NCBI GenBank assembly: GCA_017519865.1
Contig: JAFWRQ010000024.1
Span: 62,001-126,000, forward strand
Length of the DNA stretch: 64,000 nt
Direction: 5' to 3'
Origin: Bacteroidales bacterium
Lineage (GTDB): Bacteria; Bacteroidota; Bacteroidia; Bacteroidales; UBA932
Below, piece after piece: positions 10,618-22,025 of the stretch (its first letter is position 1; each line of letters opens with the position of its first letter). The notes under the pieces are model-generated. The model was given only the letters and a program-made list of their open reading frames with translations, ran no database searches and was not told the DNA's origin. A program made the translations under genes and the position numbers.

Positions 10618-11858
10618 GGTCTGGTCTGTCCCTCTCCTTCTATCAGCCACTTGTATGATGTGATCTCCTCAAGGCCCATGGGACCGCGTGCTCCAAGTTT
10701 CTGGGTGCTGATGCCGATTTCGGCTCCGAGGCCGAACTGGGCGCCGTCCGTGAAACTTGTCGGCGCGTTGACATAGACGCAGGCGGCATCGACGCTGCGC
10801 TGGAAGGCCGCAGCGGCCGAGGCGTCCTCAGTAACGATGGCCTCGCTGTGTCCGGAACCGTAGCGGCGTATATGCTCCAGCGCCTCGTCCAGGCTGTCCA
10901 CGGTCTTGACGGCCATCTTATAGTCCATATATTCAGTGCCGAAAGCGTCCGGGCCGGCAGGCTGGAGACGTTCTGCGGGGTACTTGCCGTCAAGCGAAGC
11001 GTAGGCGCGCGGGTCGGCATATATCGTCACCCTGTCGGCCATCCTGCTCAGAAGCCCGGGCAGGTCCGTCAGCCTGGAAGAATTGATTATCAGGCAGTCA
11101 AGCGCATTGCAGACGCTCACCCTGCGGGTTTTTGCGTTCGTGACGATACGTATGCCCTTTTCAAGGTCTCCTGAAGCATCGAAATAAGTGTTGACCACGC
11201 CTGCCCCGGTCTCGATGCAGGGTACTTTCGCGTTGTCGCGTACGAAGTCTATGAGGCGGCGTCCGCCCCGTGGTATGACGAGATCGACGTATCCTACAGC
11301 TTCAAGCAGTTCGCGCGCGGCATCGTGGGTTGCAGGCATGAGGTTGACGGCATCCTCGCAGATGCCCTCTTCGGCCATCACGCGCTTGATGAGCGCCACG
11401 GCGGCGCGGTTGGAATTGTCGGCATCGCGTCCGCCTTTCAGCAGGCACGCGTTACCGCTCTTGAAACACAGCGAGAACACGTCGAAAGTCACGTTGGGAC
11501 GCGCTTCGTATATGACTCCTATGACTCCGAAAGGCACGCTGACCTTGCGCAGCTTCAACCCGTTCGGCAGGGTGCGGCTGACGAGCGTGCGGTCAAGCGG
11601 AGAGGGGAGCGAGGCTACCTGGCGCATGTCGCCAGCAATGCCCTTCAGACGCTCTTCAGTGAGTTGGAGGCGGTCATAGAGGGGATTGTTGCGGTCCATG
11701 GCCGCGAGGTCCTTTGCATTGGCTTCCAGAAGTGCCCCGGACTCCTCGCATATAGTGTCAGCGACACGGAGGAGAAGGGCGTTGCGCCGCGTGTCGTCGA
11801 GAGCGGCAATGCTCAGCGAGGCGGACTTGGTGCGGGAGAATATGTCGGAAGATGCCAT
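10614..11858 (-). CDS. proA: glutamate-5-semialdehyde dehydrogenase (gamma-glutamyl phosphate reductase)
   Basis: 414 residues from the ATG at 11858; a TTG two codons upstream overlaps the previous stop and is less likely. NADPH-dependent reduction of gamma-glutamyl phosphate, second step of proline synthesis. The active-site cysteine is in [23 protein letters not shown] and GGRRLIDFV are typical. It follows the proC-proB fusion gene with only two bases between stop and start, so all three proline activities come from two adjacent ORFs. Confidence 0.95.
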   Translation of the reverse strand: MASSDIFSRTKSASLSIAALDDTRRNALLLRVADTICEESGALLEANAKDLAAMDRNNPLYDRLQLTEERLKGIAGDMRQVASLPSPLDRTLVSRTLPNGLKLRKVSVPFGVIGVIYEARPNVTFDVFSLCFKSGNACLLKGGRDADNSNRAAVALIKRVMAEEGICEDAVNLMPATHDAARELLEAVGYVDLVIPRGGRRLIDFVRDNAKVPCIETGAGVVNTYFDASGDLEKGIRIVTNAKTRRVSVCNALDCLIINSSRLTDLPGLLSRMADRVTIYADPRAYASLDGKYPAERLQPAGPDAFGTEYMDYKMAVKTVDSLDEALEHIRRYGSGHSEAIVTEDASAAAAFQRSVDAACVYVNAPTSFTDGAQFGLGAEIGISTQKLGARGPMGLEEITSYKWLIEGEGQTRP

Positions 11859-11860
11859 TG

Positions 11861-13426
11861 TCAATCATTTTTTGAAGGTAAGAATTCCGTATGTACGACC
11901 CCGTCGGATTGCGTGAGAACATCCACGAGGATATTGTCGCGGCCACCGTTAGCGATGATGACGCGAATGCCCTTGGCGGCCAGTTCCATGGCGACCTTGC
12001 ATTTGGAGAGCATGCCGCCCCTGCCGGAACTGCTCTTCCTGGCGCTGATGTGCTGTTCGACGGAGTCCCCCGGCTGTATGCTGCGGATGACCTTGGCCTC
12101 CGGGTCGTCCGGGGCGCCGTCAAAGACTCCGTCCACATTGGTCAGGATGACGAGGGATTCGGCGCCGACCATTTCGGCTACGAGTCCTGAGAGTTCGTCG
12201 TTGTCGGTGAACATCAACTCGGTGATGCTCACGGTATCGTTCTCGTTGACGATGGGCAGGACCTTGCCCTGGAGCATCACCTCCATGCAGCTCTTCTGGT
12301 TGCTGTATTCCTGTCCCTCGTCGAAATTCTTTTTCTGGGTAAGCACCTGTCCTACGGTTATCCCGTAATTCTGGAAAAGCCTGTAATAGAGATCCATGAG
12401 ACGTACCTGGCCGACGGCTGAATACAACTGGCGCTGCTGGACGTCCGAAAGCTTGCGGTCCTCGCGCAGGACCGAACGGCCGCAGGCGACGGCGCCGCTG
12501 GTAACCAGTACGGTTTCGTATCCCTGCGCACGCAAGGCGACTATCTGGTCTACGATGGAGGACACCCTTGTAGTGTCGAGAGAACCGTCGGAACGGGTGA
12601 GGACGTTGCTGCCAACCTTGACAACTATGCGCTTGGATTTAGGGGCTTTGATGACCATCAGCCCCTTTATGACCGAGTCGCTGAAGCCGGCCTCTTCCAT
12701 TGCATTCAATCCTCTGATTGTCAAACCGTTCGGAGTGGTTACACGGTCGATCTCGTGCTCGGGGTCGAAGCCTTTGGCATCGACGAGCGCGGCGGCGCCG
12801 CGGACGGTCTGGCAGACGGCTTCGCCGATCTGCCCGCCGTCCAGTCCCAGCCGCGCTCCGCCTTCCGCCGATGCGCTGATGTAGCGCATCGCATAGGCTA
12901 TGCCGCAGGAGGCGAGGGAAGTGCCGGACAGCATCAGGTCCAAAGGCACGACCTGGGTTTTCCCGACCTTGTCGAACAGGTCTTTCAACAGTGCGGTCTG
13001 TTCTTCGGAAGCCGTGATCGCTGAGATGTAGGTCATGCTCTCTCCAATTTCTATAGCTGTATTAGGGATAGCATAGGCGAGGGATGGGACGGAGCCGTCC
13101 TTGGCAAGCCATTCCTTAAGCTCCCCGGGTTTGATGCCGGGTGCGATGGAAACTATCAGTTGACGTCGATAATCCATCACATCCTTAGTCTCTTTAAGGA
13201 CGGCTTCCATCTGCCATGGCTTGACGGCAAAGAACACTATATCAGCGTCCCGCACGGCGGAACGGTTGTCCGTTGTGGTGCGCAGTCTGCGCTCCTTGAA
13301 TCTGTCGAGGCTTGTTTCGTGGCGCGCCGTGACAGTAATGCACGAGGCTTCGACAGCCCCGCTTCCTGCAAATCCGAGGGCGGTGGATCCGCCCATGTTG
13401 CCCGCGCCGATGATCGTAATATTCAT
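11861..13426 (-). CDS. ProC-ProB fusion: pyrroline-5-carboxylate reductase plus glutamate 5-kinase
   Basis: 521 residues in one unbroken frame. Residues 1-259 are a complete P5C reductase: [12 protein letters not shown] Rossmann start, FFAVKPWQ, and the C-terminal signature around GGARLGL and TPNGLT. Residues 265-521 are a complete glutamate 5-kinase of the short type without a PUA domain: [12 protein letters not shown], then [17 protein letters not shown] and GRGGMLSK. The linker is only about five residues. First and last steps of proline synthesis are thus joined, with proA directly downstream. The usual eukaryotic fusion is ProB-ProA, so this order is unusual. Both halves keep their key motifs, so a sequencing artefact joining two genes is unlikely. 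Confidence 0.92.
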   Translation of the reverse strand: MNITIIGAGNMGGSTALGFAGSGAVEASCITVTARHETSLDRFKERRLRTTTDNRSAVRDADIVFFAVKPWQMEAVLKETKDVMDYRRQLIVSIAPGIKPGELKEWLAKDGSVPSLAYAIPNTAIEIGESMTYISAITASEEQTALLKDLFDKVGKTQVVPLDLMLSGTSLASCGIAYAMRYISASAEGGARLGLDGGQIGEAVCQTVRGAAALVDAKGFDPEHEIDRVTTPNGLTIRGLNAMEEAGFSDSVIKGLMVIKAPKSKRIVVKVGSNVLTRSDGSLDTTRVSSIVDQIVALRAQGYETVLVTSGAVACGRSVLREDRKLSDVQQRQLYSAVGQVRLMDLYYRLFQNYGITVGQVLTQKKNFDEGQEYSNQKSCMEVMLQGKVLPIVNENDTVSITELMFTDNDELSGLVAEMVGAESLVILTNVDGVFDGAPDDPEAKVIRSIQPGDSVEQHISARKSSSGRGGMLSKCKVAMELAAKGIRVIIANGGRDNILVDVLTQSDGVVHTEFLPSKND

Positions 13427-13450
13427 AGGCTACTCTAACCAACAATTTGT

Positions 13451-13482
13451 CAAATGTATCTTTTTTCCTGCATAAATCCAAA
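13451..13482 (-). promoter_or_regulatory. promoter of the proCB-proA-metF-metH operon
   Basis: Minus strand TTTG, 20 bases, TACATTTG: a perfect match to the Bacteroidota consensus, ending 24 bases upstream of the proCB start. Confidence 0.8.
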
Positions 13483-13529
13483 CCTTTGATGCATATATGC
13501 GCCACGTGCGCTTGTTTTTCCGCATTTTC

Positions 13530-13559
13530 TTGCGTTTTTAAAAATATTTATTTATCTTG
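13530..13559 (+). promoter_or_regulatory. promoter of the ilv-leu operon
   Basis: TTG, 20 bases, TATCTTG, ending 25 bases before the ilvD start and back to back with the proCB promoter. The leader contains TTAGTTAGTAG at 13567-13577. No leader peptide or terminator hairpin is visible in this gap. Confidence 0.6.
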
Positions 13560-13584
13560 CCAAAACTTAGTTAGTAGCGGTATC

Positions 13585-15417
13585 ATGAAACTCAGGAGCA
13601 GTGTCACCTTCGAGGGACGCAGGATGGCTGGTGCCAGGTCCCTCTGGCTTGCGGACGGTATGAAAAAAGAACAGTTCGGCAAGCCCGTCATAGCTATCGC
13701 AAATTCCTTCACACAGTTCGTCCCCGGCCACGTGCATCTTCACGAGGCGGGCCAGATCGTCAAGGAGGAGATCGAACGTCTGGGCTGCTTTGCAGCGGAG
13801 TTCGACACCATCGCCGTCGATGACGGCATCGCGATGGGGCACGACGGCATGCTTTATTCACTTCCATCACGCGACATCATTGCCGACAGCGTCGAGTATA
13901 TGGTCAATGCCCATAAAGCCGACGCTCTTGTCTGCATCAGCAACTGCGACAAGATCACTCCCGGAATGCTCATCGCCGCGATGCGGCTGAACATTCCCAC
14001 GATCTTCGTCTCCGGAGGCCCGATGGAGGCCGGTGTGCTCGGCAGCGCCAGGCTGGACCTGATCGACGCCATGGTCAAATCCGCCGACCCTTCGGTCAGC
14101 GACGACGACGTGGCTGCCATCGAGGCCTGCGCCTGCCCGACCTGCGGAAGTTGTTCGGGTATGTTCACGGCCAATTCGATGAACTGCCTCACCGAGGCGA
14201 TAGGCCTTGCCCTTCCGGGCAACGGCACCGTCCTGGCGACGCACGCACTGCGCAAGGAACTCCTCCTTCAGGCCGCCCGCCAGATCGTAGAGAATGCTCA
14301 CAGATATTATGACAATGATGATGCGTCGGTCCTTCCGCGAAGCATCGCCACCCGCTCCGCCTTCCTCAACGCGATGTCCCTTGACATAGCCATGGGAGGC
14401 TCTACGAACACCGTCCTTCATCTTCTCGCTGTCGCCGGTGAGGCAGGCACTGATTTCACGATGAAGGACATCGACGCGCTCTCGCGCAAGGTCCCCTGCA
14501 TCTGCAAGGTGGCTCCCAATACCCAGAAATACCACATCCAGGACGTCGGACGCGCCGGCGGCGTGCTCGGCATCATGTCCGAGCTTGCCAAGGCCGGGCT
14601 CGTGGACACGACGGCCGCCCGTGTGGACGGAATGACCCTCGGTGAGGCCGTCGCCCGTTACGACATCCTTTCTGCAGACTGCGCTCCGGAGGTCCGCAGG
14701 CTGTATGCCTCCGCTCCCGCCGGGCGCAGGACCACCAGGATGGCCTCGCAGGACTTCTACCACGACTCGCTGGATACCGACCGCGAGAACGGCTGTATAC
14801 GTGATATCGCGCACGCTTATACTAAAGATGGCGGCCTGGGTGTCCTGTTCGGCAACATCGCCAGGGACGGCTGCGTGATCAAGACCGCCGGAGTCGACGA
14901 GTCGATCTGGCATTTCAAAGGCCCTGCCAAGGTCTTCGACTCGCAGGAGGCTGCGTGCGACGGCATCCTCGGCGGCGCCGTGAAGAGCGGCGACGTCGTG
15001 GTCATCAATTTCGAGGGTCCCAAGGGCGGCCCCGGAATGCAGGAGATGCTGTATCCTACTTCGTATATCAAGTCCATGCATCTGGGCAAGGAATGCGCCC
15101 TCATCACCGACGGCCGCTTCAGCGGCGGCACCTCCGGCCTCAGCATCGGGCATATTTCGCCCGAGGCGGCGGCAGGCGGAGAGATCGGCCTCGTGTCGGA
15201 CGGTGACATCATCGAGATCGATATCCCCTCGCGCAGCATCAACGTGCTTCTGCCCGAAGGCGAACTTGAGCGCCGTCGCGTCGCGGAGGAGGCCAAGGGC
15301 CGCAAGGCCTTCCGGCCGCCGCACCGCATACGCGAGGTCTCCAAGAGCCTGAAGGCCTATGCCTCGATGGTAAGCAGCGCCGACAAGGGTGCAAGACGTA
15401 TAATTGAAGACGACTAA
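13585..15417 (+). CDS. ilvD: dihydroxy-acid dehydratase
   Basis: 610 residues from the ATG at 13585. An upstream start would add 46 residues that cover the promoter region, so it is rejected. Iron-sulfur enzyme that dehydrates dihydroxyisovalerate and dihydroxymethylvalerate. Cluster cysteines are visible in SNCDKITPG and [19 protein letters not shown]; the C-terminal [20 protein letters not shown] is the family signature. First gene of a nine-gene operon for valine, isoleucine and the leuCDB steps. Confidence 0.96.
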   Translation: MKLRSSVTFEGRRMAGARSLWLADGMKKEQFGKPVIAIANSFTQFVPGHVHLHEAGQIVKEEIERLGCFAAEFDTIAVDDGIAMGHDGMLYSLPSRDIIADSVEYMVNAHKADALVCISNCDKITPGMLIAAMRLNIPTIFVSGGPMEAGVLGSARLDLIDAMVKSADPSVSDDDVAAIEACACPTCGSCSGMFTANSMNCLTEAIGLALPGNGTVLATHALRKELLLQAARQIVENAHRYYDNDDASVLPRSIATRSAFLNAMSLDIAMGGSTNTVLHLLAVAGEAGTDFTMKDIDALSRKVPCICKVAPNTQKYHIQDVGRAGGVLGIMSELAKAGLVDTTAARVDGMTLGEAVARYDILSADCAPEVRRLYASAPAGRRTTRMASQDFYHDSLDTDRENGCIRDIAHAYTKDGGLGVLFGNIARDGCVIKTAGVDESIWHFKGPAKVFDSQEAACDGILGGAVKSGDVVVINFEGPKGGPGMQEMLYPTSYIKSMHLGKECALITDGRFSGGTSGLSIGHISPEAAAGGEIGLVSDGDIIEIDIPSRSINVLLPEGELERRRVAEEAKGRKAFRPPHRIREVSKSLKAYASMVSSADKGARRIIEDD

Positions 15418-15428
15418 AATCAGCGAAC

Positions 15429-17162
15429 ATGACAGATACTCCGAACGGTTGGATGCTTAAAGGATCCCAGATCCTTCTCGAATCCCTCATCAACCAGGGG
15501 GTGGATACCATCTTTGGGTATCCCGGCGGCTCCATCATGCCCGTGTATGACGCCTTGTACGACTACACGGACCGCCTCCGCCACATCCTCGTGCGCCACG
15601 AGCAGGGCGCCATCCACGCCGCCCAGGGCTTCGCCCGGGTAAGGAATTTCCCTGGAACGGTCATCGTCACCTCCGGTCCCGGCGCCACCAACGTCATCAC
15701 CGGCGTCGCCGACGCGATGATCGATTCCACTCCCGTGGTAGTCATAGCCGGCCAGGTGGCTTCCGCCGCCCTCGGCACCGACGCTTTCCAGGAGACCGAC
15801 CTCATCGGTATGACCACTCCCATCTCGAAGTGGGCATACCAGATCCGTCGTCCCAAGGATATAGCCTGGGCCGTGGCCCGCGCCTATTATATCGCGGCCA
15901 GCGGGCGTCCGGGCCCCGTCGTGCTCGACTTCACCAAGGACGCACAGATCGGAATGGCCGAATATGTACGCAAGAACTGCTCTTTCATCCGCAGTTATGT
16001 CCCCGTGCCGGAGCCTACCGAAAGCTCGCTTGCCGAGGCCGCCGCGATGATCGATGCTGCCCGCAAGCCTTTCGTCGTTTATGGCCATGGCATCATCCTC
16101 TCCGGTGCGGAGAAGGAACTCGCCGGCTTCCTCGACAAGGGCAATATACCCGCCGGCTCAACCATGCTCGGCCTGAGCGCCCTTGACAGCGACAATCCCC
16201 ATTATACCGGAATGCTCGGAATGCACGGAAGCCTGGCTTCCAATGTCCTGACGCAGGAATGCGACCTGCTCATCGCGGTCGGAATGCGTTTTGACGACCG
16301 CGTCACGGGCACGGTCTCGACCTATGCGAAGCAGGCGAAGGTCATCCACATCGACATCGACGCTTCCGAGATAGGCAAGAACATCCCCGTCGACCTCGGA
16401 ATACTCGGCGACGCCCGCGAGGTGCTGGCCGAACTCACCAGGCGCATTTCCGCCGGCAGTCCCCGTGATTGGGACGGAGAGATCGCTTCCTGCGAGGCCG
16501 TGGAAAAGGAGAAGGTCATCGATCCGGAAGTCCACCCCGCATCCGGACTCATCCGTCCCGGCGAGGTCATCTCGGCAGTTGCGGATGCTTGCGAAGGCAG
16601 CGCCGTAGTCGTCACCGACGTCGGTCAGAACCAGCTTTTCGCATCGCGCTATTCCCGTTTCAAGCAGTCTCGTAGCATGATCACCTCCGGAGGTCTAGGT
16701 ACGATGGGCTTCGGTCTTCCCGCAGCCATCGGCGCCAAGGTGGCTGCTCCCGACCGCCACGTGTGCCTCTTCGTCGGGGACGGAGGCATCCAGATGACCA
16801 TCCAGGAGCTTGGGACCATAATGCAGGAGGGCATAGGCGTCAAGATCATACTCCTGAACAACAACTGGCTCGGCAACGTCCGCCAGTGGCAGGAACTGTT
16901 CTTCGACGGCCGCTATTCCTTCACGAGGATGATGAATCCCGATTATCAGACTCTCGCGGCAGCATACGGCATCACCTGCGTATCCCTCGAGGACCGTTCC
17001 GGGATGAAAGCGGCCATCGGGCAGATGTTCGCCGACGACCGTCCGTTCATTCTGAACGTGCATGTCGCCGAAGCCGACAACGTGTTCCCGATGATCCCTC
17101 CGGGAAAGAGCGTGGGAGAGATAATGTTGAACGATAAAGACTGGTTCGTATATGGAAAATGA
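15429..17162 (+). CDS. ilvB: acetolactate synthase large subunit
   Basis: 577 residues. ThDP- and FAD-dependent carboligase making acetolactate or acetohydroxybutyrate. GYPGGSIMPVYDAL carries the N-terminal ThDP region and RHEQGAIHAAQGFAR follows; the ThDP/Mg motif GDGGIQMTIQEL ... NNNWLGNVRQWQELFF is complete. Catalytic subunit; the regulatory subunit gene ilvN overlaps its last 11 bases. Eleven bases after ilvD. Confidence 0.96.
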   Translation: MTDTPNGWMLKGSQILLESLINQGVDTIFGYPGGSIMPVYDALYDYTDRLRHILVRHEQGAIHAAQGFARVRNFPGTVIVTSGPGATNVITGVADAMIDSTPVVVIAGQVASAALGTDAFQETDLIGMTTPISKWAYQIRRPKDIAWAVARAYYIAASGRPGPVVLDFTKDAQIGMAEYVRKNCSFIRSYVPVPEPTESSLAEAAAMIDAARKPFVVYGHGIILSGAEKELAGFLDKGNIPAGSTMLGLSALDSDNPHYTGMLGMHGSLASNVLTQECDLLIAVGMRFDDRVTGTVSTYAKQAKVIHIDIDASEIGKNIPVDLGILGDAREVLAELTRRISAGSPRDWDGEIASCEAVEKEKVIDPEVHPASGLIRPGEVISAVADACEGSAVVVTDVGQNQLFASRYSRFKQSRSMITSGGLGTMGFGLPAAIGAKVAAPDRHVCLFVGDGGIQMTIQELGTIMQEGIGVKIILLNNNWLGNVRQWQELFFDGRYSFTRMMNPDYQTLAAAYGITCVSLEDRSGMKAAIGQMFADDRPFILNVHVAEADNVFPMIPPGKSVGEIMLNDKDWFVYGK

Positions 17163-17466
17163 GAAACTGTATGAGATAACGGCCTATACCGAGAACCAGG
17201 TCGGTCTGCTCAGCTCCGTCGCCGGCATCTTCACCCGCCGGAGCATCAATATCGAGAAACTGCTCGTCTATCCTTCCAAGATAGACGGCATCCACAAGTT
17301 CAAGATCCTTGCGCGTACCTCCGAGAAGAATGCCCGTGCGGTCGTTCTCCAGATGGAGAAGCGCGTGGATGTAGTCAAGGCCTTCTATCAGGAGGACAAC
17401 GAGCGCTCCTTCATGGAGATCGTGTCCGTAGGCCGCTTCCTGAAGGAAAGAGAAAACAAACAATAA
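17152..17466 (+). CDS. ilvN: acetolactate synthase small (regulatory) subunit
   Basis: 104 residues, essentially one ACT domain (ITAYTENQVGLLSSVAGIFTR...) with a short tail, closer in size to E. coli IlvN (96) than to the 160-190 residue forms. It should bind valine or other end products and stimulate IlvB. The 11-base overlap with ilvB supports coupled translation. Absence of the second domain may weaken feedback control; that is inference. Confidence 0.92.
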   Translation: MENEKLYEITAYTENQVGLLSSVAGIFTRRSINIEKLLVYPSKIDGIHKFKILARTSEKNARAVVLQMEKRVDVVKAFYQEDNERSFMEIVSVGRFLKERENKQ

Positions 17467-17479
17467 ACAACTTACGATT

Positions 17480-18526
17480 ATGGCAAAAATGAATTTCGGC
17501 GGAGTCGAAGAGAATGTCGTGACCCGCGAAGAATTTACCCTCGAAATGGCTCGTGAAACCCTGGCCGGCAGGACCATAGCAGTGATCGGATACGGCGTTC
17601 AGGGTCCCGGACAGTCCCTCAACCTCCGTGACAACGGTTTCAAGGTCATCGTCGGACAGCGTCCGGGCAAGACCTTCGAGAAAGCCATTGCCGACGGCTG
17701 GGTGCCCGGAGAGACCCTTTTCGGCATAGAAGAGGCCTGCGACCGCGGAGACATCGTGATGTGCCTGCTTTCCGACGCGGCGGTGATGTCCGTCTGGCCC
17801 CGCATCAAGCCTTACCTCAAGGCCGGCAAGACCCTGTATTTCTCGCACGGTTTCGCCATCACGTGGAACGACCGCACCGGCTGCGTGCCGCCTGCCGACA
17901 TCGACGTGATAATGGTTGCCCCTAAAGGCTCCGGCGCCACCGTCCGCTCCCTCTATCTCGAGGGCCGCGGCATCAATTCTTCGTATGCGGTGTACCAGGA
18001 TGTCTCCGGCCACGCCCTGAACGATGCCATCGCCCTCGGCATCGGCATCGGTTCGGGCTATCTCTTCGAGACTACCTTCCAGCGCGAGGCCACTTCCGAC
18101 CTCACCGGCGAGCGCGGCTCGTTGATGGGAGCCATCCAGGGCCTCCTTTCCGCTCAGTATGAGGTTCTCCGTGAGAACGGACATTCGCCGAGCGAGGCCT
18201 TCAACGAGACGGTCGAGGAGCTTACCCAGTCCCTGATGCCGCTCTTTGCGGCCAAGGGTATGGACTGGATGTACGCCAACTGCTCCACGACCGCCCAGCG
18301 CGGCGCCCTCGACTGGATGGGACCTTTCCACGACGCCATCAAGCCCGTCGTCCAGAAGCTCTACGCCAGCGTGAAGTCCGGCCATGAGGCCCAGATCTCC
18401 ATCGACGCCAACAGCAAGCCCGACTACCGCGAAGGCCTCGAGAAGGAGCTCAAGGCCCTCCGCGAGAGCGAAATGTGGCGCACCGCCGTCACTGTCCGCG
18501 CCCTGCGCCCCGAGAACAACAAGTAG
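17480..18526 (+). CDS. ilvC: ketol-acid reductoisomerase
   Basis: 348 residues, class I. The nucleotide loop GYGVQGPGQSLNLRDNG resembles the GYGSQGxGQxLNLRDNG form of fungal enzymes more than the GHAHALNLRDSG form of most bacteria. Metal-binding acidic residues are in LTGERGSLMGAIQG and the later ETVEELTQ segment. Isomerises and reduces acetolactate or acetohydroxybutyrate using NAD(P)H. Thirteen bases after ilvN. Confidence 0.95.
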   Translation: MAKMNFGGVEENVVTREEFTLEMARETLAGRTIAVIGYGVQGPGQSLNLRDNGFKVIVGQRPGKTFEKAIADGWVPGETLFGIEEACDRGDIVMCLLSDAAVMSVWPRIKPYLKAGKTLYFSHGFAITWNDRTGCVPPADIDVIMVAPKGSGATVRSLYLEGRGINSSYAVYQDVSGHALNDAIALGIGIGSGYLFETTFQREATSDLTGERGSLMGAIQGLLSAQYEVLRENGHSPSEAFNETVEELTQSLMPLFAAKGMDWMYANCSTTAQRGALDWMGPFHDAIKPVVQKLYASVKSGHEAQISIDANSKPDYREGLEKELKALRESEMWRTAVTVRALRPENNK

Positions 18527-18538
18527 CCACGTTTACTG

Positions 18539-19906
18539 ATGAATACGCTTTTCGACAAGATTTGGGATGCGCACATCGTGGACAAGCCTGAAGGCGGTCC
18601 CGACCAGGTGTACATAGACCGGCTGTACTGTCATGAGGTGACTTCGCCGCAGGCCTTCGACGGCTTGCGCGCGCGTGGCATCAAGTGCCTGCGGCCGGAG
18701 CGCATCTTCTGCATGCCCGACCACAACACTCCGACGCACGACCAGGACAAGCCCATCACCGAACCGCTTTCCAAGACCCAGGTCGACACCCTCGAGCGCA
18801 ATGCGCGCGAGTTCGGCCTGACCTATTACGGAATGATGAGCCCGGACAACGGCATCATCCACGTCGTAGGCCCGGAGAAGGGCCTCTCGCTGCCCGGAAT
18901 GACCATAGTCTGCGGCGATTCGCATACTTCCACGCACGGAGCGATGGGCGCAGTCGCCTTCGGCATCGGCACTTCCGAGGTGGAGATGGTCATGGCCTCG
19001 CAGTGCATCCTGCAGAAGAAACCCAAGTCGATGAGCATCCGCGTCGAGGGCGAACTGGGGCCGGGAGTCACTGCCAAGGACCTTGCCCTCTATCTTATGA
19101 TGAAGCTTACGACGAGCGGTGCCACGGGCTACTTCATAGAGTATCGCGGTTCCACCGTCCGCTCGCTTTCGATGGAAGGTCGCCTCACGCTTTCCAATCT
19201 TTCTATCGAGATGGGAGCCCGCGGCGGATTCATCGCCCCGGACGAGACCACTTTCGAATATCTCAAGGGACGTGAATACGCCCCGAAGGGAGAGGAGTGG
19301 GACAAGGCCGTCGCTTTCTGGCGTACGCTCAAGAGCGGAGACGACGCAGTCTTCGACCGTGAGGTCGTCTTCGACGCTGCAGACATCAAGCCTATGATTA
19401 CCTACGGCACCAACCCCGGTATGGGTATGCCGATTGACGGAACCATTCCGGCCGGTACTGCGCAGAAAGCCCTTGATTATATGGACTTCAAGGCAGGGGA
19501 GTGCCTCCTCGGCCACAAGGTCGACTACGTCTTCCTGGGCGCATGTACCAACGGCCGCATAGAGGATTTCCGCGCATTCGCGTCTATCGCTGCGGGCCGC
19601 AGGAAAGCCCCGGGAGTTACCGCCTGGCTTGTCCCGGGCTCCTGGATGGTCAAGCGCCAGATCGAAGCCGAGGGGCTTGACAAGGTCCTCGAGGCTGCAG
19701 GCTTCGAGATCCGTCAGCCCGGATGTTCCGCCTGCCTGGCGATGAACGACGATAAGATTCCGGCCGGCAAGTATGCTGTATCAACGAGCAACCGCAACTT
19801 CGAAGGCCGCCAGGGCCCCGGCTCGCGCACGATGCTGGCGAGCCCGTTGACCGCGGCAGCGGCAGCCGTCACCGGAGTAGTAACCGATCCAAGAGAATTC
19901 CTATGA
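18539..19906 (+). CDS. leuC: 3-isopropylmalate / citramalate isomerase large subunit
   Basis: 455 residues. Aconitase-family iron-sulfur subunit: [24 protein letters not shown] and CSACLAMN supply the three cluster cysteines. With LeuD it converts 2-isopropylmalate to 3-isopropylmalate. Because a citramalate synthase gene follows leuD, the same complex probably also isomerises citramalate to 3-methylmalate; that role is inference from context. Overlaps leuD by four bases. Confidence 0.95.
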   Translation: MNTLFDKIWDAHIVDKPEGGPDQVYIDRLYCHEVTSPQAFDGLRARGIKCLRPERIFCMPDHNTPTHDQDKPITEPLSKTQVDTLERNAREFGLTYYGMMSPDNGIIHVVGPEKGLSLPGMTIVCGDSHTSTHGAMGAVAFGIGTSEVEMVMASQCILQKKPKSMSIRVEGELGPGVTAKDLALYLMMKLTTSGATGYFIEYRGSTVRSLSMEGRLTLSNLSIEMGARGGFIAPDETTFEYLKGREYAPKGEEWDKAVAFWRTLKSGDDAVFDREVVFDAADIKPMITYGTNPGMGMPIDGTIPAGTAQKALDYMDFKAGECLLGHKVDYVFLGACTNGRIEDFRAFASIAAGRRKAPGVTAWLVPGSWMVKRQIEAEGLDKVLEAAGFEIRQPGCSACLAMNDDKIPAGKYAVSTSNRNFEGRQGPGSRTMLASPLTAAAAAVTGVVTDPREFL

Positions 19907-20499
19907 AACAGAAGTTCGATATCATAGAGAGCACCTGCGTGCCGCTGCCGGTCGACAATGTCGATACCGACCAGATCATTCCCGCCCGCTTCTTGAAGGC
20001 CACAACCCGCGAGGAGAAGTTCTTCGGTAACAATCTCTTCTGCGACTGGCGCTACGACAGGGAAGGAAAGCCCAAGGCGGGCTTCGTCCTCAACGACTCC
20101 CGCTTCGGCGGCTGCATCCTCGTTGCCGGCGAGAACTTCGGCTCGGGCTCGAGCCGTGAGCACGCCGCTTGGGCCATCGCCGGATACGGCTTCCGCGTGG
20201 TTATAGCCAAGTCGTTCGCAGACATCCACAAGAACAACGAACTGAACAACTTCGTCCTGCCCGTCCAGGCTTCGGCGGCTTTCGTCGACGAACTCCAGGC
20301 GGGCATCGCGGCCGACCCTTCACTCAAGGTGCGAGTCGACCTTCCGGCCCAGACAGTCACCAACCTCGTTACGGGACGTACGGAAACCTTCGACATAATG
20401 CCATACAAGAAGTATTGCCTGATGAATGCACTGGATGACATCGACTTCATGCTGGCCAATAAGTCAAAGATAGAAAGTTACGAAAAATCAAAATGTTAG
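19903..20499 (+). CDS. leuD: 3-isopropylmalate / citramalate isomerase small subunit
   Basis: 198 residues, usual length. Swivel domain of the isomerase; [15 protein letters not shown] near the N-terminus and [14 protein letters not shown] are the family signatures. The ATG overlaps the leuC stop (ATGA) and its own end overlaps the start of cimA by seven bases, so the three genes are probably translationally coupled. Confidence 0.95.
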   Translation: MKQKFDIIESTCVPLPVDNVDTDQIIPARFLKATTREEKFFGNNLFCDWRYDREGKPKAGFVLNDSRFGGCILVAGENFGSGSSREHAAWAIAGYGFRVVIAKSFADIHKNNELNNFVLPVQASAAFVDELQAGIAADPSLKVRVDLPAQTVTNLVTGRTETFDIMPYKKYCLMNALDDIDFMLANKSKIESYEKSKC

Positions 20500-22025
20500 A
20501 GATACTTGACACTACCCTTCGCGACGGTGAGCAGACCGCCGGAGTATCGTTCAACAGCAGCGAGAAACTGGCCATAGCCCAACTGCTTCTGGAAGAACTC
20601 AAGGTGGACCGCATCGAAGTCGCATCCGCCAGGGTCTCGAAAGGGGAGTCGGAGGCTTTCGCCCGCATCTGCGAGTGGGCGGCCTCGAAGGGATACCTCG
20701 ACCGCGTCGAAGTCCTCGGCTTCGTGGACGGAGGCGTCTCCGTCGACTGGATTGCCGAGTGTGGCGGCAAGGTCGTGAACATCCTGGCCAAGGGTTCACT
20801 GAAACACCTGACCAAGCAGCTTCGCAAAACTACTCAGGAGCATATCGCTGACATTGCGCAGGTCGTATCCTATGCCCGTTCAAAGGGAATAGCCTGCAAT
20901 ATCTATCTCGAGGACTGGTCGCACGGAATGATCGAGTCACCCGAGTATGTCTTCGAACTTATGGACGGACTCAAGGAACTGGACATCAAGCATTTCATGC
21001 TACCTGATACGCTCGGCATCCTCGACCCGTGGAGCACGTCCGAGATGTGCTGGAAGATGCTCCGCCGCTATCCGGACCTTCATTTCGACTTCCACGCCCA
21101 CAATGATTACGGCTTCGCTGTAGCCAATTCGATGGCCGCCGTCCGCGCCGGTTTCGAAGGCATCCATACGACCGTCAACGGCCTGGGCGAGCGCAGCGGC
21201 AATGCCTCGGTTGCGGCAGTAGTCGCTTCGCTGAGCGATATGATGCCGGTCAAGATGCGCATCGACGAGAGCAAACTCACGCACGTGTGCAAGTATGTAG
21301 AGAGCATCTCCGGCATCCGCATCCCCGACAATGAGCCCGTAGTGGGCGAGAATGTCTTCACGCAGACCAGCGGCGTCCACGCCGACGGCGACCGCAAGGG
21401 CTCGCTCTATGCCAACCAGCTCCTGCCGGAGCGTTTCGGCCGCGTACGTCAGTACGCCCTCGGCAAGATGAGCGGCAAGGCCAACATCATCGAGAACCTC
21501 GACAAACTGGGCATCAGCCTTTCGCCCGAACAGGTTAAACTCGTGACCCAGAGGGTCGTCGAGCTCGGCGACAAGAAGGAGATGATGACCGCCGAGGACC
21601 TGCCCTTCATCGTGGCCGACGTCCTCAAGAGCGGCCATTCGACCAACGACAGCATACGCATAGAAAACTATTCCCTGCAACTCACCAAGGGAATGAAACC
21701 TGCGGCGATGCTGAAGGTGAGCATAGACGGCACCGAGTACGAGACCAGTTCCAACGGAGACGGCCAGTACAACGCCTTCATGAAGGCACTGTGGAAGATC
21801 TACGACCGGCTCGGCAAGAAACATCCGCTCCTCGCGGACTACCAGGTCACCATCCCTCCGGGAGGTAAGACCGACGCCCTCGTCGCCACGACCATCGTAT
21901 GGAACATGGACGGACACGAGTTCAAGACCCGCGGCATCGATTCCGACCAGACCGAAGCTGCCATCAAGGCGACTGTCAAAATGCTCAATATCATTGAAAA
22001 TCTGGATATAACAAGTTTGAAATAA
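20493..22025 (+). CDS. cimA: (R)-citramalate synthase (LeuA-like family)
   Basis: 510 residues. Condenses pyruvate with acetyl-CoA, the threonine-independent entry to isoleucine. HMGL-like barrel ([26 protein letters not shown] with two metal histidines), then the LeuA regulatory domain with [11 protein letters not shown] at the end. As I recall Leptospira CimA, this protein is closer to it than to Leu[38 protein letters not shown] and [10 protein letters not shown] all correspond, including the Tyr of the YLEDW segment tied to pyruvate selection. The position between leuD and leuB fits. It could instead be an isopropylmalate synthase, or do both; no other leuA copy is in the window. Confidence 0.8.
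   Translation: MLEILDTTLRDGEQTAGVSFNSSEKLAIAQLLLEELKVDRIEVASARVSKGESEAFARICEWAASKGYLDRVEVLGFVDGGVSVDWIAECGGKVVNILAKGSLKHLTKQLRKTTQEHIADIAQVVSYARSKGIACNIYLEDWSHGMIESPEYVFELMDGLKELDIKHFMLPDTLGILDPWSTSEMCWKMLRRYPDLHFDFHAHNDYGFAVANSMAAVRAGFEGIHTTVNGLGERSGNASVAAVVASLSDMMPVKMRIDESKLTHVCKYVESISGIRIPDNEPVVGENVFTQTSGVHADGDRKGSLYANQLLPERFGRVRQYALGKMSGKANIIENLDKLGISLSPEQVKLVTQRVVELGDKKEMMTAEDLPFIVADVLKSGHSTNDSIRIENYSLQLTKGMKPAAMLKVSIDGTEYETSSNGDGQYNAFMKALWKIYDRLGKKHPLLADYQVTIPPGGKTDALVATTIVWNMDGHEFKTRGIDSDQTEAAIKATVKMLNIIENLDITSLK

Noticed and set aside
11116-11133. Another ACCCTGCGGGT copy in proA as part of the metH palindrome family
   Set aside because: Single copy with no inverted partner nearby and in a conserved coding segment; likely coincidence.
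13447-13584. N-terminal extension of ilvD by 46 residues
   Set aside because: Covers the ilvD promoter and has no counterpart in the family; the start at 13585 gives the normal N-terminus.
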